From Sphaerochaeta globosa str. Buddy (GTDB taxonomy: Bacteria > Spirochaetota > Spirochaetia > Sphaerochaetales > Sphaerochaetaceae), in NCBI RefSeq assembly GCF_000190435.1, contig NC_015152.1, forward strand, positions 2,114,458-2,178,457: a stretch of 64,000 nt of DNA. Reading direction: 5' to 3'. The notes beneath the pieces were generated by a model that had not been told where the DNA came from, did not search any database, and saw only the letters and a program-made list of their open reading frames with translations. The first letter of the stretch is position 1. Each line of letters starts with the position of its first letter. The position numbers were made by a program, and so were the translations under genes. Shown here piece by piece: positions 43,565 to 52,382 of the stretch.

Positions 43565-44861
43565 CCGGGATGAACTCCATCCATGTCTGTTTGCCAATCA
43601 CTTGGCCGAAGGTACCTCCGAGCAACATGCCTTCCCTGGCAAAAGCAGGAGAAGAGAGCACTCGTACATCAAGATAATTTCCACTCAAGGCGTACCAGTA
43701 TCCGCCCTTGCGATTCTGCAATATCACCTCGGTTCGTTTACCTACTTGTCGCTTCCTGTATGCATCGTGCAACTGCTCGCTGATAGTTCTCAGCTCGAGA
43801 GCACGCTCATCACGAAGTGATTCCGTAACCCGGTCCTTTGCCTTGTACAGCACCGTATCAGGTCGTGGTGAAAAGGGAAACACGTGCAGGAAAGAAAACT
43901 GCTGGTCGATGACAAACTGACGGGTCGCTGCAAAATCCTCTTCACGCTCCCCGGGAAGCCCGGTAATTATGTCAGCAGCCAAAAAAGGATCATTCTTAGC
44001 CTTCCTGAGCCGGTCGAGTATGACCGAAAGCTCGGAAATCGTATAATGACGATCGACATGCTTGAGGATATGGTCGCTGCCTGACTGCACAGGAATGTGA
44101 AAATGCGGCTGCATTCGCCTATCGGTCAAGACATCAAGCAATCGGTCATCGATATGATCCGGTTCCATCGATGAGAGACGAATCCTCACTGAAGATGAGA
44201 GCTTTGCCAACAGCTTTTCCAAGAGTCCGCCCAAGCCTTCACCCTGATGATCATACATTGTCAGGTTAACCCCGGTGAGCATTATTTCCTGAAAGCCTGA
44301 AGCCTCAAGGGCGAGGGCTCTTTCAATAACCTGTTCGGTTTGCAGGCTTACCGCCTTACCGCGGGCGATATGTACACGGCAATAGGCACAACTGTTATCG
44401 CAGCCATCCTGAATTTTCAAATAGGCTCGGCTGTGATAGGAAAAGGAAGCTGCATCATAGTCGAAAACGCTGGCCTTTCCATCGCTGAAGGAAAGACAGC
44501 CGCCCTTGAGGTCCATTCCGCTGACAAGACACGCCTTCAAATGCAGGGCAAGCTTGAGCAGGTGGGCCTTTTTTTCCAAGGGTACGACGATTACATTGTC
44601 GCTGAGTTCTTTCAATTCCTGCTCATTGACCTGGGCATAACAACCTGTGGCAAGCGTAGGAGCCAGTTCTGCGAACTTGCGGATCATCCTGCGAGCTTTC
44701 TGTTCTGCCTTGCTGGTAACAGTGCAGGTGTTGACGACATACAAGTCGGCAGGAACTTGCTCTTCGACGATGGTGAAACCTTCTTTTGCGAAGCTATCGG
44801 CTATGGCCTCGCTCTCGCATTGGTTGAGTCTGCATCCCAAAGTATATACACATACGTTCAA
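43548..44861 (-). CDS. mtaB: tRNA t6A37 methylthiotransferase
   Basis: 437-aa radical SAM enzyme that converts t6A to ms2t6A in tRNA. Seen: YTLGCRLNQCESEAI (N-terminal cluster), VVNTCTVTSKAEQKARR, ATGCYAQ, and the radical SAM triad CDNSCAYCRV (about 147-156); C-terminal TRAM-like domain is present. NQCESE rather than NxxDSE supports MtaB over MiaB. Start TTG 44861: AGGAGG lies 7 nt upstream and TTGA overlaps the tyrA stop; no ATG gives the conserved YTLGC start. Confidence 0.92.
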   Translation of the reverse strand: MNVCVYTLGCRLNQCESEAIADSFAKEGFTIVEEQVPADLYVVNTCTVTSKAEQKARRMIRKFAELAPTLATGCYAQVNEQELKELSDNVIVVPLEKKAHLLKLALHLKACLVSGMDLKGGCLSFSDGKASVFDYDAASFSYHSRAYLKIQDGCDNSCAYCRVHIARGKAVSLQTEQVIERALALEASGFQEIMLTGVNLTMYDHQGEGLGGLLEKLLAKLSSSVRIRLSSMEPDHIDDRLLDVLTDRRMQPHFHIPVQSGSDHILKHVDRHYTISELSVILDRLRKAKNDPFLAADIITGLPGEREEDFAATRQFVIDQQFSFLHVFPFSPRPDTVLYKAKDRVTESLRDERALELRTISEQLHDAYRKRQVGKRTEVILQNRKGGYWYALSGNYLDVRVLSSPAFAREGMLLGGTFGQVIGKQTWMEFIPDATTL

Positions 44862-45607
44862 CGTCCTTCCTCCTGCTTCTTGAGGGTCTCCATCACTGTA
44901 TCAAGAGCCCCCTTGAGACCCATACGCATCTGTTTGGCATACGGGTTGTACCGTTGCAGGTCATAAAACAGCTGCAACGGGTCATTGCAGGTTTGTTGCA
45001 TTACCGTCAGGAGTGTACGATACCCTTTGGTGGCCAGTTCCGTATCCCCAAGCGAGAGCTCGGAGAGGGTCCGCCCGATAAAGTGGGTGATGCCTTGCGA
45101 CCAAGCCGCCTCGCGGTCGTGCTGGTCGCAGGACATAGCAAGCACATTCAGCTTCCATCGCGTAAACTCTTCAATCCACCAGGTGAGCGTCTGGCTGTCG
45201 CAGCGTACCCCGCTGATGACCATGGGAAGCCCCTCTACCCCGTCCTTGCCTGAATCAGGACCGAACATGGGGTGGGTGGCAATGCATTGTACCTGTTTGG
45301 GAAGCTTTTCCTGCATCAGTTTTGCCGGGTAGATTTTTACCGAACAGGTATCCATCACTACCGTATGATCGGCAATTCGAGAGCTGGTCCGGTCGAGGAC
45401 TTCACTGAAAGCGCTTATGGAAACGCAATAAAAAAGTACTGAACAAGCAAGAACCTCGTCCTCGCTTCCCAGCCTCACCCCTTGTGGAGCAATTTTTGCA
45501 CTTCTTCCATACCCGATGACAGAGAACCCATGTTTGGCTAATTCCTTTGCCCAAAAGGAACCGAAACGACCCATCCCATACACTCCGACGCTTTGCTTAG
45601 CTTCCAT
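44858..45607 (-). CDS. tyrA: Prephenate dehydrogenase
   Basis: 249 aa; NAD-dependent step of tyrosine synthesis (prephenate or arogenate). Seen: nucleotide fold VGVYGMGRFGSFWAKEL (7-23), VVMDTCSVKIYPAKLM, catalytic-site ATHPMFGPDSGKDG, and SQGITHFIGRTL. Single-domain form without chorismate mutase or ACT domain. ATG 45607 is preferred over ATG 45625: the promoter TACAAT ends 7 nt before it. Followed by coupled mtaB. Confidence 0.87.
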   Translation of the reverse strand: MEAKQSVGVYGMGRFGSFWAKELAKHGFSVIGYGRSAKIAPQGVRLGSEDEVLACSVLFYCVSISAFSEVLDRTSSRIADHTVVMDTCSVKIYPAKLMQEKLPKQVQCIATHPMFGPDSGKDGVEGLPMVISGVRCDSQTLTWWIEEFTRWKLNVLAMSCDQHDREAAWSQGITHFIGRTLSELSLGDTELATKGYRTLLTVMQQTCNDPLQLFYDLQRYNPYAKQMRMGLKGALDTVMETLKKQEEGR

Positions 45608-45644
45608 GGCCGGCATTGTACTCAAAAATCACGCACCCTAGCAA
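45608..45644 (-). promoter_or_regulatory. Putative leaderless promoter of tyrA
   Basis: Minus strand TTGCTA (45639-45644), 18-nt spacer, TACAAT (45615-45620), GCCGGCC, ATG. The -35 overlaps the stop codon of the MFS gene. No ribosome site; same -10 and flank as before mtaD (3903-3915). Confidence 0.55.
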
Positions 45645-46786
45645 GGAGTTGACTCTCCCTTGGATGCGAGCAAAAACAAAGCTGCAATGCCCATGCTCAG
45701 CGACAGCAACAAAAACGAGGTGGACAAGGAAGAGAAACTGATCACCACCCCTACGGCAAGGGGCATGCCGATGCGGCCAAGGGTGGAACCCATGGACCTG
45801 ATATTTGCCAGTTGCAGCAAGTCTAGAGGCCAACGCGAAATCTCCAGCACTTGGCTTATCGGGTTTACTCCCCCCATGCCCAGTCCCATCAAAGCCATGC
45901 TCAGATAGGCGAAGCCAAGGGATGGAGCGAGAAAAAATCCCCCCAAACCCAACATGCTCAACAAGCAATGCACGAAAAGGATGCGCTGGGGTGCAAACCC
46001 TTTTTTGAGAAGAGGAATTGCAAATAAGCGGGAAAGCGTGCTTCCCGCATGAAGCATGATGATGGCCAACCCGACCTCTTTAGCCCCGCCCTGGTGCAGC
46101 TGGCTGATGGCAAGCAAGGGGTACACCACATTGCAGTACTCCACAGAGTTTGCAATGATGAGAAACGCCAAATACTTCACAAACGATCTGTTTCTCAAGA
46201 GGGAAAACGAGTCGGAAAGTGTTTGCCCCTTCCTTCTCTCCCATTGTTCGGTGCCTACAGGTTTGAACGCTATAAACAACAGACCCATTACCAAATAGGC
46301 AAGGGCCATCTGCACATACCCGTGATACCACGTATGCAATTTAAGGTAGGTGATGTAATACCCGCTGAAAATACTGGCGATGCTGAAAGTCAGGTGCATC
46401 AGGGGAATATTGGTTTTCATGTGAGCGCGGTCGACATTGATCAGGACCATGACATTGCTGGTTCCATAGAGATACCCGCCCAATGCGTTGAGTAAGAAAA
46501 ATGTGCCAAAAAAAAGTAAATTCCGACTGAGGCCCATTCCAAGCAAGGTGACCGAACTGGCAAGTATTCCCCAGATCAACAGAGAATAGGCACTCAGTCT
46601 CTTTGCCAGCAGGGGAAGGGTTACAAAGGAAATGAAGGAGCCAACTTGACTGAGGCTCATGAGCAAACCCATTTGGGTGAGGGAAATCGAACACGCACGC
46701 TGAATTTCCTCCCCCAAACCACCGAACAGGCTACCGGAAAAGGCCAACACCATCACCATGGCGAAGAGAAGGATGCGTATACCCAT
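45638..46786 (-). CDS. MFS transporter
   Basis: 382 aa, twelve hydrophobic segments. Loop 2-3 motif is degenerate (LAKRLSAYSLLIWG); residues such as GGYLYGTSNVMVLINVDRA and MALMGLGMGGVNPISQ are typical of sugar/drug MFS proteins. Substrate unknown. A TGCTATTGT extended -10 lies 6 nt before the ATG, with no ribosome site. Confidence 0.78.
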   Translation of the reverse strand: MGIRILLFAMVMVLAFSGSLFGGLGEEIQRACSISLTQMGLLMSLSQVGSFISFVTLPLLAKRLSAYSLLIWGILASSVTLLGMGLSRNLLFFGTFFLLNALGGYLYGTSNVMVLINVDRAHMKTNIPLMHLTFSIASIFSGYYITYLKLHTWYHGYVQMALAYLVMGLLFIAFKPVGTEQWERRKGQTLSDSFSLLRNRSFVKYLAFLIIANSVEYCNVVYPLLAISQLHQGGAKEVGLAIIMLHAGSTLSRLFAIPLLKKGFAPQRILFVHCLLSMLGLGGFFLAPSLGFAYLSMALMGLGMGGVNPISQVLEISRWPLDLLQLANIRSMGSTLGRIGMPLAVGVVISFSSLSTSFLLLSLSMGIAALFLLASKGESTPC

Positions 46787-46801
46787 GAGCGGACAATAGC
46801 A
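46787..46801 (-). promoter_or_regulatory. Putative leaderless extended -10 promoter of the MFS gene
   Basis: Minus strand TGC-TATTGT (TATTGT at 46793-46798), CCGCTC, ATG 46786. No convincing -35; the extended -10 could compensate. Confidence 0.45.
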
Positions 46802-46835
46802 TAAGCGGCCAATGAAATACAGAGCCTTGGCGTAC

Positions 46836-46864
46836 TTTTCTAAGCCTTCTGAACGTGGTAGAAT
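46836..46864 (+). promoter_or_regulatory. Promoter of pta
   Basis: TTTTCT (46836-46841), 17-nt spacer, TAGAAT (46859-46864) with an extended TGG. Leader about 33 nt with AAGGAG before ATG 46905. Confidence 0.5.
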
Positions 46865-46904
46865 ATATCAGATTGAACCAAATATCCTGTCAAGGAGCAG
46901 AACC

Positions 46905-47906
46905 ATGACGTTTGCAGAAAAAATGAAGGCCCAGGCTACAAAGGCCCAAAAAAATCTTGTCCTCGCAGAGGGAACCGAGCTGAGAACCATTCAGGCGGCA
47001 CGCAAGATTGTCGATGAGAAACTCGCCAAGGAAGTAATTCTCGTAGGAAATGCTGAGGCTGTTGCACAAGCTGCCGCCTCGGTTTCCACCTCGCTTATGG
47101 GCATCACCGTAATCGATCCCACAACCAGTGAATACCGCACGGCCTTCGCCCAGGAATACTATGAACTGCGTAAGCACAAGGGCTTGACCGAGCAGGAAGC
47201 CTTTGAGGGCATTATCGATCCTCTGCGCTGGGGAGCCATGATGGTTCGCCTTGGCAAGGCCGATGCCATGGTTGCAGGTGCTGAGAATACCACTGGCAAC
47301 GTCCTGCTTGCCGCCTTCAACATCATCAAGACCAAACCCGGCATCAAGTTTGCATCCTCGTGCTTTGTAATGGCTACCGACAAGAGCCAGTACGGAGTCA
47401 ACGGGTCCTTCATTTTTGCCGATTGCGCTACCATCCCCAATCCCACTGCAGAGCAGCTGGCCGAAATTGCCGAGGCTTCCGCGCTCTCCTGCAAGACCTT
47501 CCTCGGTGCCGAGCCGAAGGTGGCCATGCTCTCCTACTCGACCAAGGGGTCTGCAAAGGGAGATTTGGTTGACAAGGTGGTCACCGCCACCCGCATTTTG
47601 AAAGAGAAGCTTCCGAATCTGGCCGTTGACGGGGAGCTGCAGCTCGATGCAGCCATCGTTGGCAGCGTCGCCAAGAGCAAGGCCCCGGGCTCCGAAGTAG
47701 CCGGTAGTGCAAATACCTTGGTATTCCCGGACCTGCAGGCAGGGAACATCGGCTACAAGCTTGTTCAGAGGCTCGCAGGAGCTGAAGCGTACGGCCCGAT
47801 CCTCCAAGGTTTTGCAAAACCGATCAGCGACCTCAGCCGCGGTTGCTCGGTCGAGGATATTGTCGTCACCAGCGCCATTACACTCGCCCAAGCTGCTGCC
47901 AATTAA
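46905..47906 (+). CDS. pta: Phosphate acetyltransferase
   Basis: 333 aa; interconverts acetyl-CoA and acetyl phosphate. Single-domain short Pta. Seen: [80 protein letters not shown], and [29 protein letters not shown], which fit the family. ATG 46905 follows AAGGAG; the longer reading frame upstream lies over the promoter. ackA is not adjacent. Confidence 0.94.
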   Translation: MTFAEKMKAQATKAQKNLVLAEGTELRTIQAARKIVDEKLAKEVILVGNAEAVAQAAASVSTSLMGITVIDPTTSEYRTAFAQEYYELRKHKGLTEQEAFEGIIDPLRWGAMMVRLGKADAMVAGAENTTGNVLLAAFNIIKTKPGIKFASSCFVMATDKSQYGVNGSFIFADCATIPNPTAEQLAEIAEASALSCKTFLGAEPKVAMLSYSTKGSAKGDLVDKVVTATRILKEKLPNLAVDGELQLDAAIVGSVAKSKAPGSEVAGSANTLVFPDLQAGNIGYKLVQRLAGAEAYGPILQGFAKPISDLSRGCSVEDIVVTSAITLAQAAAN

Positions 47907-47918
47907 ACATCCGCATCC

Positions 47919-47946
47919 AGGGCAGGAAGGAATCTCTTCCTGCCCT
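47919..47946 (+). terminator. Perfect 11-bp hairpin after pta
   Basis: AGGGCAGGAAG (47919-47929), loop GAATCT, CTTCCTGCCCT (47936-47946), then TGCTCC. Strong stem but no T-run; terminator or processing site. Confidence 0.6.
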
Positions 47947-48002
47947 TGCTCCAATTACTGCTTTCCACTACGATAACCGCGCCTCACAAGGAGAGGCTTT
48001 GT

Positions 48003-49400
48003 ATGAGGCGTGTAAGCAATCCCATCAACCTTCTTGATCGTTCCATACCTGTGGGTATCATTATCTGGTCTCTTGCCTGGCCGTCCATCCTTGAGCAGAT
48101 CCTCCAGGTTACCGTTACCTATGTCGACTCAGCCATGGTGGGTTCCCTCGGGGCTCATGCAACCGCAGCAATTTCAGTCCCCACTTCCACTATCTGGCTG
48201 ATAAATGGCTGGATGAATGCATTTGCCATTGGATTTTCCGTCCTTATGGCCCGCAATCTTGGTTCCGGCAACACAATGCGGGCCAAGCAAATTACCAAAC
48301 AAGCCCTCTTCTCGTCGGTCTATTTCGGTCTTGCCCTCACGTTGATCGGCATTATCCTCGCACGCTATCTCCCCGCCTGGATTGGCGCTGAAGCCGAGGT
48401 CCAGCTGCTTGCCCGACACTATTTCCACTACATAGCCTTGGGATACTTTCCCAACCTGGTGATGATTCTCATCAGCACCCTGCTCAGGTGCAGTGGAGAT
48501 TCCAAGAAAGCACTCTACCTGAACGGCTTGAACAATATCCTGAATATCGTATTCAACTTTTTCTTTATTTTTGAGACCATTTCACTGGGGTCCCTCCAAG
48601 TGAAAGGCTTGGGCTTGGGCGTCAAGGGAGCTGCCATGGCTACTTCCCTATCCTGCACCATCACCAGCATTCTGCTGCTGATCATTCTCATCGGCACAGA
48701 CAATCCCATACGAATCCGTCTGTTTGAGCGCTTCTCTTATGAAAAATCCATCCAAAGAAGTGCCATCAGACTAGGTATTCCGGTGGCATTGGAACGCTCC
48801 ACCCTTTCGCTCGGCCAGATAGTATTTACAAAAATGGTGGGGACTCTGGGAACCACAGCCTTGGCCGCCCACTTCCTGGCCAATACCGCAGAATCCATAA
48901 CGTACCTGCCACCTTCGGGATTCTCAACCGCAGCGACTACCCTGGTTGCCCAATCGCTGGGCAGCAACGATAAGGAGCTGGCAAAGAAGTTTGCCAATCT
49001 CTGTACCTTATGGGGAACGCTGCTGATGAGTTTCATGGGGTTGATGCTCTATATTTTTGCACCAAATTTGATGGGTTTCTTCACTTCCGATGCTGCAGTC
49101 ATCGCCTTGGGGACAACAATATTGCGCATCGAAGCCTTTGCCGAACCTGCTTTCGGCCTTTCCATGCTCGCGTTCGGGGTGTTCAGGGGAGCCGGGGATA
49201 CAAGAAGACCATTCTTTATTTCCATTGCAGGCATGTGGTTGCTCCGCTTGCCTCTCGCATATCTGTTGCTACACACTACAAGCTTGGGCCTGTTGGGCAT
49301 CTGGATAGCCATGGCCAGCGACCTTACACTCAGAGGAATCATTTGCTTGGTGCAGTATCGTAGATTTACTTGGCTTGATAGCTGGAAAGAGACTCACTGA
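48003..49400 (+). CDS. MATE-family efflux protein, second copy
   Basis: 465 aa, twelve helices, distinct from the MATE gene at 27589. Seen: WSLAWPSILEQILQVTVTYVDSAMVGSLG, VLMARNLGSGNT, LLRCSGDSKKALYLNGLNN and FGVFRGAGDTRRPFFISI, the MATE duplicate motifs. ATG 48003 follows AAGGAG by 11 nt. Its end overlaps the convergent rsmA gene by 35 bp, the largest convergent overlap in the window. Substrate unknown. Confidence 0.85.
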   Translation: MRRVSNPINLLDRSIPVGIIIWSLAWPSILEQILQVTVTYVDSAMVGSLGAHATAAISVPTSTIWLINGWMNAFAIGFSVLMARNLGSGNTMRAKQITKQALFSSVYFGLALTLIGIILARYLPAWIGAEAEVQLLARHYFHYIALGYFPNLVMILISTLLRCSGDSKKALYLNGLNNILNIVFNFFFIFETISLGSLQVKGLGLGVKGAAMATSLSCTITSILLLIILIGTDNPIRIRLFERFSYEKSIQRSAIRLGIPVALERSTLSLGQIVFTKMVGTLGTTALAAHFLANTAESITYLPPSGFSTAATTLVAQSLGSNDKELAKKFANLCTLWGTLLMSFMGLMLYIFAPNLMGFFTSDAAVIALGTTILRIEAFAEPAFGLSMLAFGVFRGAGDTRRPFFISIAGMWLLRLPLAYLLLHTTSLGLLGIWIAMASDLTLRGIICLVQYRRFTWLDSWKETH

Positions 49401-50244
49401 GAGCAATAAAGTCCGACCACACAAGCGCTTCGGCTCGTTTGGAAGCATCAACACCCGACCGTCTCAACAGTTCCTCCACTCCCTCTTTTCCCACTTGGGC
49501 GGCAATCTTACCTGAGAGTAAATTATTCTTGGCCGTCTTACGTCGTTGGGCGAACAGGTCACGGATGACCAAGAGAAAGAGGTGTCTCAGCTGTGAAGGA
49601 ACCAAGCTCTGGGGGCGAAGCGTGAATACTACCGTGCTGCTGGTCACTTTCGGAGGTGGGTAGAAAGACCCGCTGCTGATGCTGAAGGCTGGTTTTACCT
49701 CATAGTCCATCTGAGCGAGCATGGAGAAGGATGACCAATCCTTCGAATCGGGTGATGCACACAGTCGGTCGACTACTTCTTTTTGCAGGGTGAATACCAT
49801 AACAGGGGGACGATAGTCGCTCTCCAAGACTTTGGCTATTACCACCGACCCTACATTGTACGGCAAATTGCCGCACAGCCTATCAGGAGCTCCTTCTTGG
49901 CCGAGCGTGAGAGGAAGCGTTTTCAGGGCATCCCCCGCAATGAGACGGAATGACAATTCATCTGCAAAGGCTTGCTCAGAAAGAATACGACAAAACCCAT
50001 GATCGATTTCAAAAGCAGTCACCTTCGTCCCTTTTTCAAGAAGCAGGCTGGTGATCGCTCCGATCCCCGGTCCCACTTCCCAGACCGTCTGTGCCTGTTG
50101 GACATCCAATAGTGCTACTATCTTCTCCCTCACTGCTCGGGAGATCAGGAAGTTCTGACCAAATTTCTTGGACATCGAGAGCTCCTCTTCCTTGAGCAGA
50201 GCAGTGATTGCTATCGGGGAGTCGTATGCGAATGTCCAACTCAT
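49366..50244 (-). CDS. rsmA: 16S rRNA dimethyladenosine transferase
   Basis: 292 aa (KsgA); dimethylates A1518 and A1519 of 16S rRNA. Seen: SKKFGQNFLISRAVREKI, SAM motif VWEVGPGIGAIT, LCGNLPYNVGSVVI (catalytic NLPY) and C-terminal helical lobe. ATG 50244 has AAGGAG 8 nt upstream, which gives an N-terminal extension of about 25 residues before the conserved KKFGQNFL; its first 209 bp overlap the annotated end of comEC in another frame. Confidence 0.92.
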   Translation of the reverse strand: MSWTFAYDSPIAITALLKEEELSMSKKFGQNFLISRAVREKIVALLDVQQAQTVWEVGPGIGAITSLLLEKGTKVTAFEIDHGFCRILSEQAFADELSFRLIAGDALKTLPLTLGQEGAPDRLCGNLPYNVGSVVIAKVLESDYRPPVMVFTLQKEVVDRLCASPDSKDWSSFSMLAQMDYEVKPAFSISSGSFYPPPKVTSSTVVFTLRPQSLVPSQLRHLFLLVIRDLFAQRRKTAKNNLLSGKIAAQVGKEGVEELLRRSGVDASKRAEALVWSDFIALSESLSSYQAK

Positions 50245-51583
50245 AGTGTGATCTCCTTCGCTTCTGTACAGCTTTTGTAGCATAGCCAATTGAGACAAGA
50301 CAGGTCAACAACACAAGGATATACACACCATATCCAAGCAGGCCTACCTGCATGGCATACCCCTGGTTTGTTGAGAGCACTCGTTGCAGCAGATCCTGTA
50401 CAAGCGTAAGGATTTTTCCAAAAAATGAGCCAAAGACAAGGCTGAGGAAACTAAAGGCCATGGCAACGTTGATTACGGGGGTAAGGATGGGAGAGAAGAA
50501 CAATCCCGCAAGATTGCAGCTGCCATTCATAAGCAGGGAGGCAGGGCCGGTACCTGCGATGATGATAGCGGTATTCTGCAGGGGGAACTTGGGCAAGAAA
50601 GCTGCCAGCAGCAGCATTGAGTAGGCTGCCCAGCTGTATAAGCAGGCAAGGCTGGAGAGCGAGTACGGAAACAGCAACAGCTGCAAGAAGAACGTTAATT
50701 GAAAGGCTGCAATACGGGATATGGGAAGTAGTGAACACAGATGCATACCCAAGGCCCTGACCAAAGAAGGTTTTGGGCCTACGAGTACGACATATAGGAT
50801 TGCAGGAATTGAGCCTACCCGCTTCCCCCAGAATCGTCCAAAAAGAACTATGCTGATGCGGCTGCTCAACGACAGAAAAAAGTGAAGGTGCATACCCGAG
50901 AGCGCAAGGAGGTGGGAACACCCGCAGGCGAGACTTACATCCTTGAGAAGGAAGCCTGCCTGTCCCGTCTGGCCCAACAAGAGCATTGTGGCAAGGTTTT
51001 GCGTCGCTTCATCGGCAATTACCTGCTGTATTCGTGCACTGAGCAAACGCAGAAAATACAGGCGCAGGCGGGCGAGCATGGAAAGGTACATAACCTGGAG
51101 GCTATCGGCAATGAATAAACCGGATTGCAGGTCCAAATGCCCTTTCATCCTCAATTGGGATCCCGAGGCCAGCACCTCGTCCACCGCAATCAGGGCTGAC
51201 ACTGTTCCCTTGCATGTAGCACGATACCCTTCCTTGGAAGTACAACAGCTGAGGGCGATACGGGCGAGTTGCTTGTTCGAACGAGTAAGCAGGGAGTCTT
51301 CTACCAGAGTTCCCTCGATCTCGGTGATATGCTGCACTGGATAGCCGTAGCTTGGCTGGTTAACCCCACCCGCCCATCCCAATACGGCATACAGGCAATA
51401 AAGCACAAGCGAAAGCAACACTATGCTGATTCGCTTTGTCTTGCACGTCTGCATCAGGCTGAAGGTAATCAAGGCACCCAGCAAGCCTATAGGCAAGGGA
51501 TAGGCAACCAGAGCGACAGAAAAACTCGCCATATAGAGACCTACGAGGGACAGGAGCAAGAGAGCGGCATGATAGGCTTGCAT
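50036..51583 (-). CDS. comEC: ComEC/Rec2-family DNA-uptake channel protein, short form
   Basis: 515 aa. An OB-like N-terminal part followed by the Competence domain with the hallmark CGCSHLLALSGMHLHFFLSL (about 224-243) and many membrane helices. The C-terminal metallo-beta-lactamase domain of full-length ComEC (about 750 aa) is missing. The last about 70 residues, after GYATKAVQKRRRSHYELD, are read out of frame over the start of rsmA and look like non-native sequence (GCPTGTDGLGSGTGD), so the true protein may have been shorter. Whether it transports DNA is unknown. Ribosome site weak. Confidence 0.75.
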   Translation of the reverse strand: MQAYHAALLLLSLVGLYMASFSVALVAYPLPIGLLGALITFSLMQTCKTKRISIVLLSLVLYCLYAVLGWAGGVNQPSYGYPVQHITEIEGTLVEDSLLTRSNKQLARIALSCCTSKEGYRATCKGTVSALIAVDEVLASGSQLRMKGHLDLQSGLFIADSLQVMYLSMLARLRLYFLRLLSARIQQVIADEATQNLATMLLLGQTGQAGFLLKDVSLACGCSHLLALSGMHLHFFLSLSSRISIVLFGRFWGKRVGSIPAILYVVLVGPKPSLVRALGMHLCSLLPISRIAAFQLTFFLQLLLFPYSLSSLACLYSWAAYSMLLLAAFLPKFPLQNTAIIIAGTGPASLLMNGSCNLAGLFFSPILTPVINVAMAFSFLSLVFGSFFGKILTLVQDLLQRVLSTNQGYAMQVGLLGYGVYILVLLTCLVSIGYATKAVQKRRRSHYELDIRIRLPDSNHCSAQGRGALDVQEIWSELPDLPSSEGEDSSTIGCPTGTDGLGSGTGDRSDHQPAS

Positions 51584-51602
51584 GCCTGCAAAGGTAGGTT
51601 AG

Positions 51603-52382
51603 TTATCCTGTTGCTTCAGATAAGGTAACCAAGAGGGAGAGCAACGGCAGATCGATCCTCTGTTGCATGTGCTGGTGGAAAAGCCTTGCCGCAAGACGGG
51701 AATCGACCCTCTTCTGACGTCTGAGACTTACAAGGTTCCGAGCAGTCTTCAGTAAAGCCTTGTCATTGATACGAATATACAGAAACAACAATTTGGTAAT
51801 CTCGGAAAGTTCGTCCAGCTGCCCTTCAAAGGAGAACGGCACCATCTGTTCAGAAGAAACAAGACACAAGGAATTGCACAGTGATAAGGCATCGACTTTG
51901 GAAACCTCATCCAGATACTCCTCCAAGGTAAAGATCTGTTGGTCGATTACCTCTTGCAACTGTGATGACCGGACTTTCAGCTCATAACGTCGGCGCTGGG
52001 CAACCGAGGAACGGGTGTCACGTTTTGCAAGTGCTGTCCAACCCAGGACCGTCAACGCAACGCTGATGGCAATCTCATCTACCATGGGAAGAGGATCTCG
52101 TATGCCCAAAGAGAGCACAAAATAGGAAGCAGTGAAAAGGATGGCGCAAAGCAACAAGCGGGGTACATATTGTTTGTTCTGTATCCAGCGATCTACGCTG
52201 AAGTCTATGGCAGAATACAAAGCATACGTAACCTCATCCTTCTGGTTTTTAGTCAACATCCCACTGCTCTTGAGCACTACCTCTTCATCTTCCTTCCAAT
52301 CATCCATACGCTCAACATCCAAGTACGGAGAGAGGCAAAGACTGTTTTTCTGATGTCGGGCAAGTACATAACAAGTAATCAA
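51603..52382 (-). CDS. Hypothetical membrane protein of the pgm-comEC operon
   Basis: 259 aa with two adjacent hydrophobic helices (about 74-112: LLLCAILFTASYFVLSL, DEIAISVALTVLGWTAL) and helical cytoplasmic parts; a leucine/charged-rich C-terminus (LLSLLVTLSEATG). No family recognised. Start TTG 52382 is inferred because it overlaps the pgm stop as TTGA with AAGGCGG 7 nt upstream; the first ATG (residue 26) would remove a Cys- and Arg-containing segment. Confidence 0.65.
   Translation of the reverse strand: MITCYVLARHQKNSLCLSPYLDVERMDDWKEDEEVVLKSSGMLTKNQKDEVTYALYSAIDFSVDRWIQNKQYVPRLLLCAILFTASYFVLSLGIRDPLPMVDEIAISVALTVLGWTALAKRDTRSSVAQRRRYELKVRSSQLQEVIDQQIFTLEEYLDEVSKVDALSLCNSLCLVSSEQMVPFSFEGQLDELSEITKLLFLYIRINDKALLKTARNLVSLRRQKRVDSRLAARLFHQHMQQRIDLPLLSLLVTLSEATG

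Noticed and set aside
46890-47954. 354-codon open frame on the minus strand
   Set aside because: Antisense shadow of pta; low-complexity Gly/Cys-rich translation without motifs.
50036-50244. Calling comEC a pseudogene by frameshift
   Set aside because: The membrane Competence domain is intact; only the tail is suspicious, so it is annotated as a gene with an odd overlap.
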